64,000 nucleotides of DNA. Source: Onchocerca lupi (Eukaryota > Nematoda > Chromadorea > Rhabditida > Onchocercidae). A program made the translations under genes and the position numbers. The stretch spans positions 1-64,000 of the forward strand of contig JAOVVO010000151.1 of assembly GCA_028564675.1 (NCBI GenBank), given 5' to 3'. Below, one piece after another: positions 62,129 to 64,000 of this stretch; position 1 is the stretch's first letter, and each line of letters opens with the position of its first letter. The notes beneath the pieces were generated by a model, which searched no databases, had not been told where the DNA came from, and saw only the letters and a list, made by a program, of their open reading frames with translations.

Positions 62129-64000
62129 AACTGAAAATGATAATAGTAACGAACAAAAATTGAAAATTCAATGAAATGTTGAAATTTTTGCAACTTATCT
62201 GCGAAATATTCTGTAGCGAAAATGAAAAGGTTTAATGTCAAATAACATGCGCGAAAAGTTCATATCGAATTTTCAGCCTTCTATATAGCTATGAGAACCC
62301 AATACATGACCTACCTTATTTATTCTTTTAAAGAGAACTCTTCTGTAAATATCTTTCTTATCACTATAGGAATGAATTATCAAAATTAAAATATGAAATG
62401 AACCAACTCAATTAACAAGATATATTATATTAATCAATTACTGAAAACGAAAAATTGACCCGAGAATTGAATAAAAGATATGCACTATCTAGGATAAAAT
62501 TGAGAAAAAAAATGGAAAAAATCCTCATATCCCTTCATTGTCTGATATCTTTTAACAGAAAACAATTTTTATCCCTGTGAATGCCTTATCTTTGACAAAT
62601 CATTATATGGAAGTGCAAAAATAAGTTGAGAAAATTAGCTTTTGGAATTGTTTTTTTTTTTTTTTTTTACAAAACAAATTCAAAGAAACTTTCTCTTAAA
62701 TAACAATCAAGCAACAATATGAAAAGGCACAGCATATACATTAATTAGAATTTAATCATATTCAATTAGTAAAAAAAAAAATAGAATATATTTCAATTTA
62801 TAACAGTGTGTTCTCTCTTTAAAATTTATCTATATTAACATGTTATAGAAACTGGAAATAATAACAATAACAATAACATATAAGCAATATGCTAGAAAAT
62901 CTCAACAAAATCAATATTGACCATTTCGAAATATGATCTCCTAATAATGCATGATTAGCATACTCCTCAAATTGACTAAAAATCTGCAGCTGCTTTCTCC
63001 GAAAAAGATGGATATCTTTTCCTATAATTGTAATGTTATGGTTACAATAACAAAAGCAATACGATCATAATTTATGAAAGCTCAATACGATTTCTTGTTT
63101 ATCGGTTTCTAATCTTTCACAAAATTACGCAGTATTTTTAAAAAAATATGTATTCTATATGCAAATATATACATGTATATAAACATACAGACATACTAAA
63201 CCTCAAATTAAAATATTAAAAACACAAGTACAATAAAATTAACGCATTTAATTTTCATGACTTCATATTGCCAAATGGTACAGTTAAACTTCTCAAAACA
63301 AAAACAGAGTTGAAAATTGTTATAGAAGAATTTCTATAATTATAATCGCTTCTTTCCGCTGTCTTCCTTCAAATCCACTATACGATTAAATATAAGCTGA
63401 AAAACATATTAAAGTTATAAGAATGTTTACTTCATTCTTCAATGTTTACTTCGTTATAAGAATGTTTACTTCATGAAGTAAACATTTCTTTTTTAAATAT
63501 CGAACGATGCAACACAACATTTCAAAGCTAGTAACTCAATCGACCAAAACGCGGTTTGTCTTTAAGTATATTTGTATCTTATTCAAAGTTAAAAAAAAAG
63601 TGAAAATGACGAATGATTGTATCCCTCATCAAACTATACCATTCAGGTGAAAGTTATAACACAAAAATCCGAAGAAATTGGAAAATAACATATTCTGGCT
63701 AAAAAAATATTATATTAGTTCCTTGTTTATTAATTTTATGGAAAAAACTTATTCTCATAAAAATGTTTCTACCTAATAATAATTTCTTATCTTTTACATA
63801 GAATGTAGCTTCTAATCTGAATTAATTATCAAATATACTATCTGATAATTACACAAGTATCCAATACTAATTTTACGAACTGCACGATAATTTTTGAAAG
63901 TTCAGTACGATTTCTTGTATATCGGCTTCCAATCCTCCACAAAATTATGCAATATTTTAATAGAAATATTATGAATTATATATATATATATATATATATA
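62129..64000. other. Upstream flank of RMND1 to window end
   Basis: About 1.9 kb of AT-rich sequence containing the RMND1 promoter. No coding sequence was recognised. It includes aatgtttacttc repeats with an inverted copy near 63420-63490, a ~95-bp direct repeat pair (63050-63150 and 63885-63970), and ends in an (at)n microsatellite from about 63979. Confidence 0.6.
63050..63970. repeat. Diverged direct repeat pair, ~95 bp each
   Basis: 63050-63150 and 63885-63970 share caatacgatttcttgtttatcgg / cagtacgatttcttgtatatcgg, split here as tacgatttcttgt then tatcgg, followed by ttc-aatc and cacaaaatta-gca-tatttt. The copies are about 830 bp apart. Confidence 0.7.

Overview
The window is nuclear DNA from a nematode, most likely a filarial or other spirurid-type species. 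The evidence is strongly AT-rich DNA, short and medium GT-AG introns with TTTCAG-like acceptors, acceptor-like sites just 5' of several start codons (as expected for spliced-leader trans-splicing), long A/T homopolymers, and protein sequences resembling nematode and animal families. No rRNA, tRNA, CRISPR array, operon or intact transposon was recognised. The species call is inference.

Seven genes were rebuilt exon by exon, using reading phase at each splice junction and recalled family sequence. From left to right: (1) a Strawberry-notch/SBNO (let-765-like) helicase-family regulator on the minus strand, 3' end outside the window; (2) a SET-1/PR-Set7 H4K20 methyltransferase, plus; (3) an AVL9 DENN-type secretory-pathway protein, plus; (4) a REV1 translesion polymerase, minus; (5) a SKP1/SKR-1 ubiquitin-ligase adaptor, plus; (6) the branched-chain 2-oxoacid dehydrogenase E1 alpha subunit, minus; (7) an RMND1 mitochondrial translation factor, minus. 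All except SBNO appear complete. They are ordinary housekeeping genes with no shared pathway; two are mitochondrial (6, 7) and three act on chromatin, transcription or DNA damage (1, 2, 4).

The gaps are large (9.2-17.3, 19.2-21.4, 27.7-29.2, 35.9-41.0, 43.1-44.5, 49.0-57.4 and 62.1-64.0 kb). They hold microsatellites, short tandem arrays with 21, 40-41, 54-61 bp periods, hairpin-forming inverted repeats, copies of a dispersed repeat, and a few coding-like scraps. The scraps most worth checking are decayed segments at 55.2-56.6 kb, one of which resembles bacterial aconitase (possible Wolbachia-derived DNA) but could instead be a broken host gene, and small phase-compatible exon candidates at 10.6 and 19.3-20.0 kb.

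I found no convincing new multi-gene system. The most interesting points inside genes are a REV1 tail with a PCNA-binding-like box and a ubiquitin-interacting-motif-like helix, a GC-AG intron in the SKP1 gene, a possible 54-bp cassette exon and a reading-phase conflict in SBNO, and a perfect 52-bp inverted repeat in an RMND1 intron. Exon limits were derived by hand; most were checked by length modulo 3, and an error of 1-2 bases is possible.
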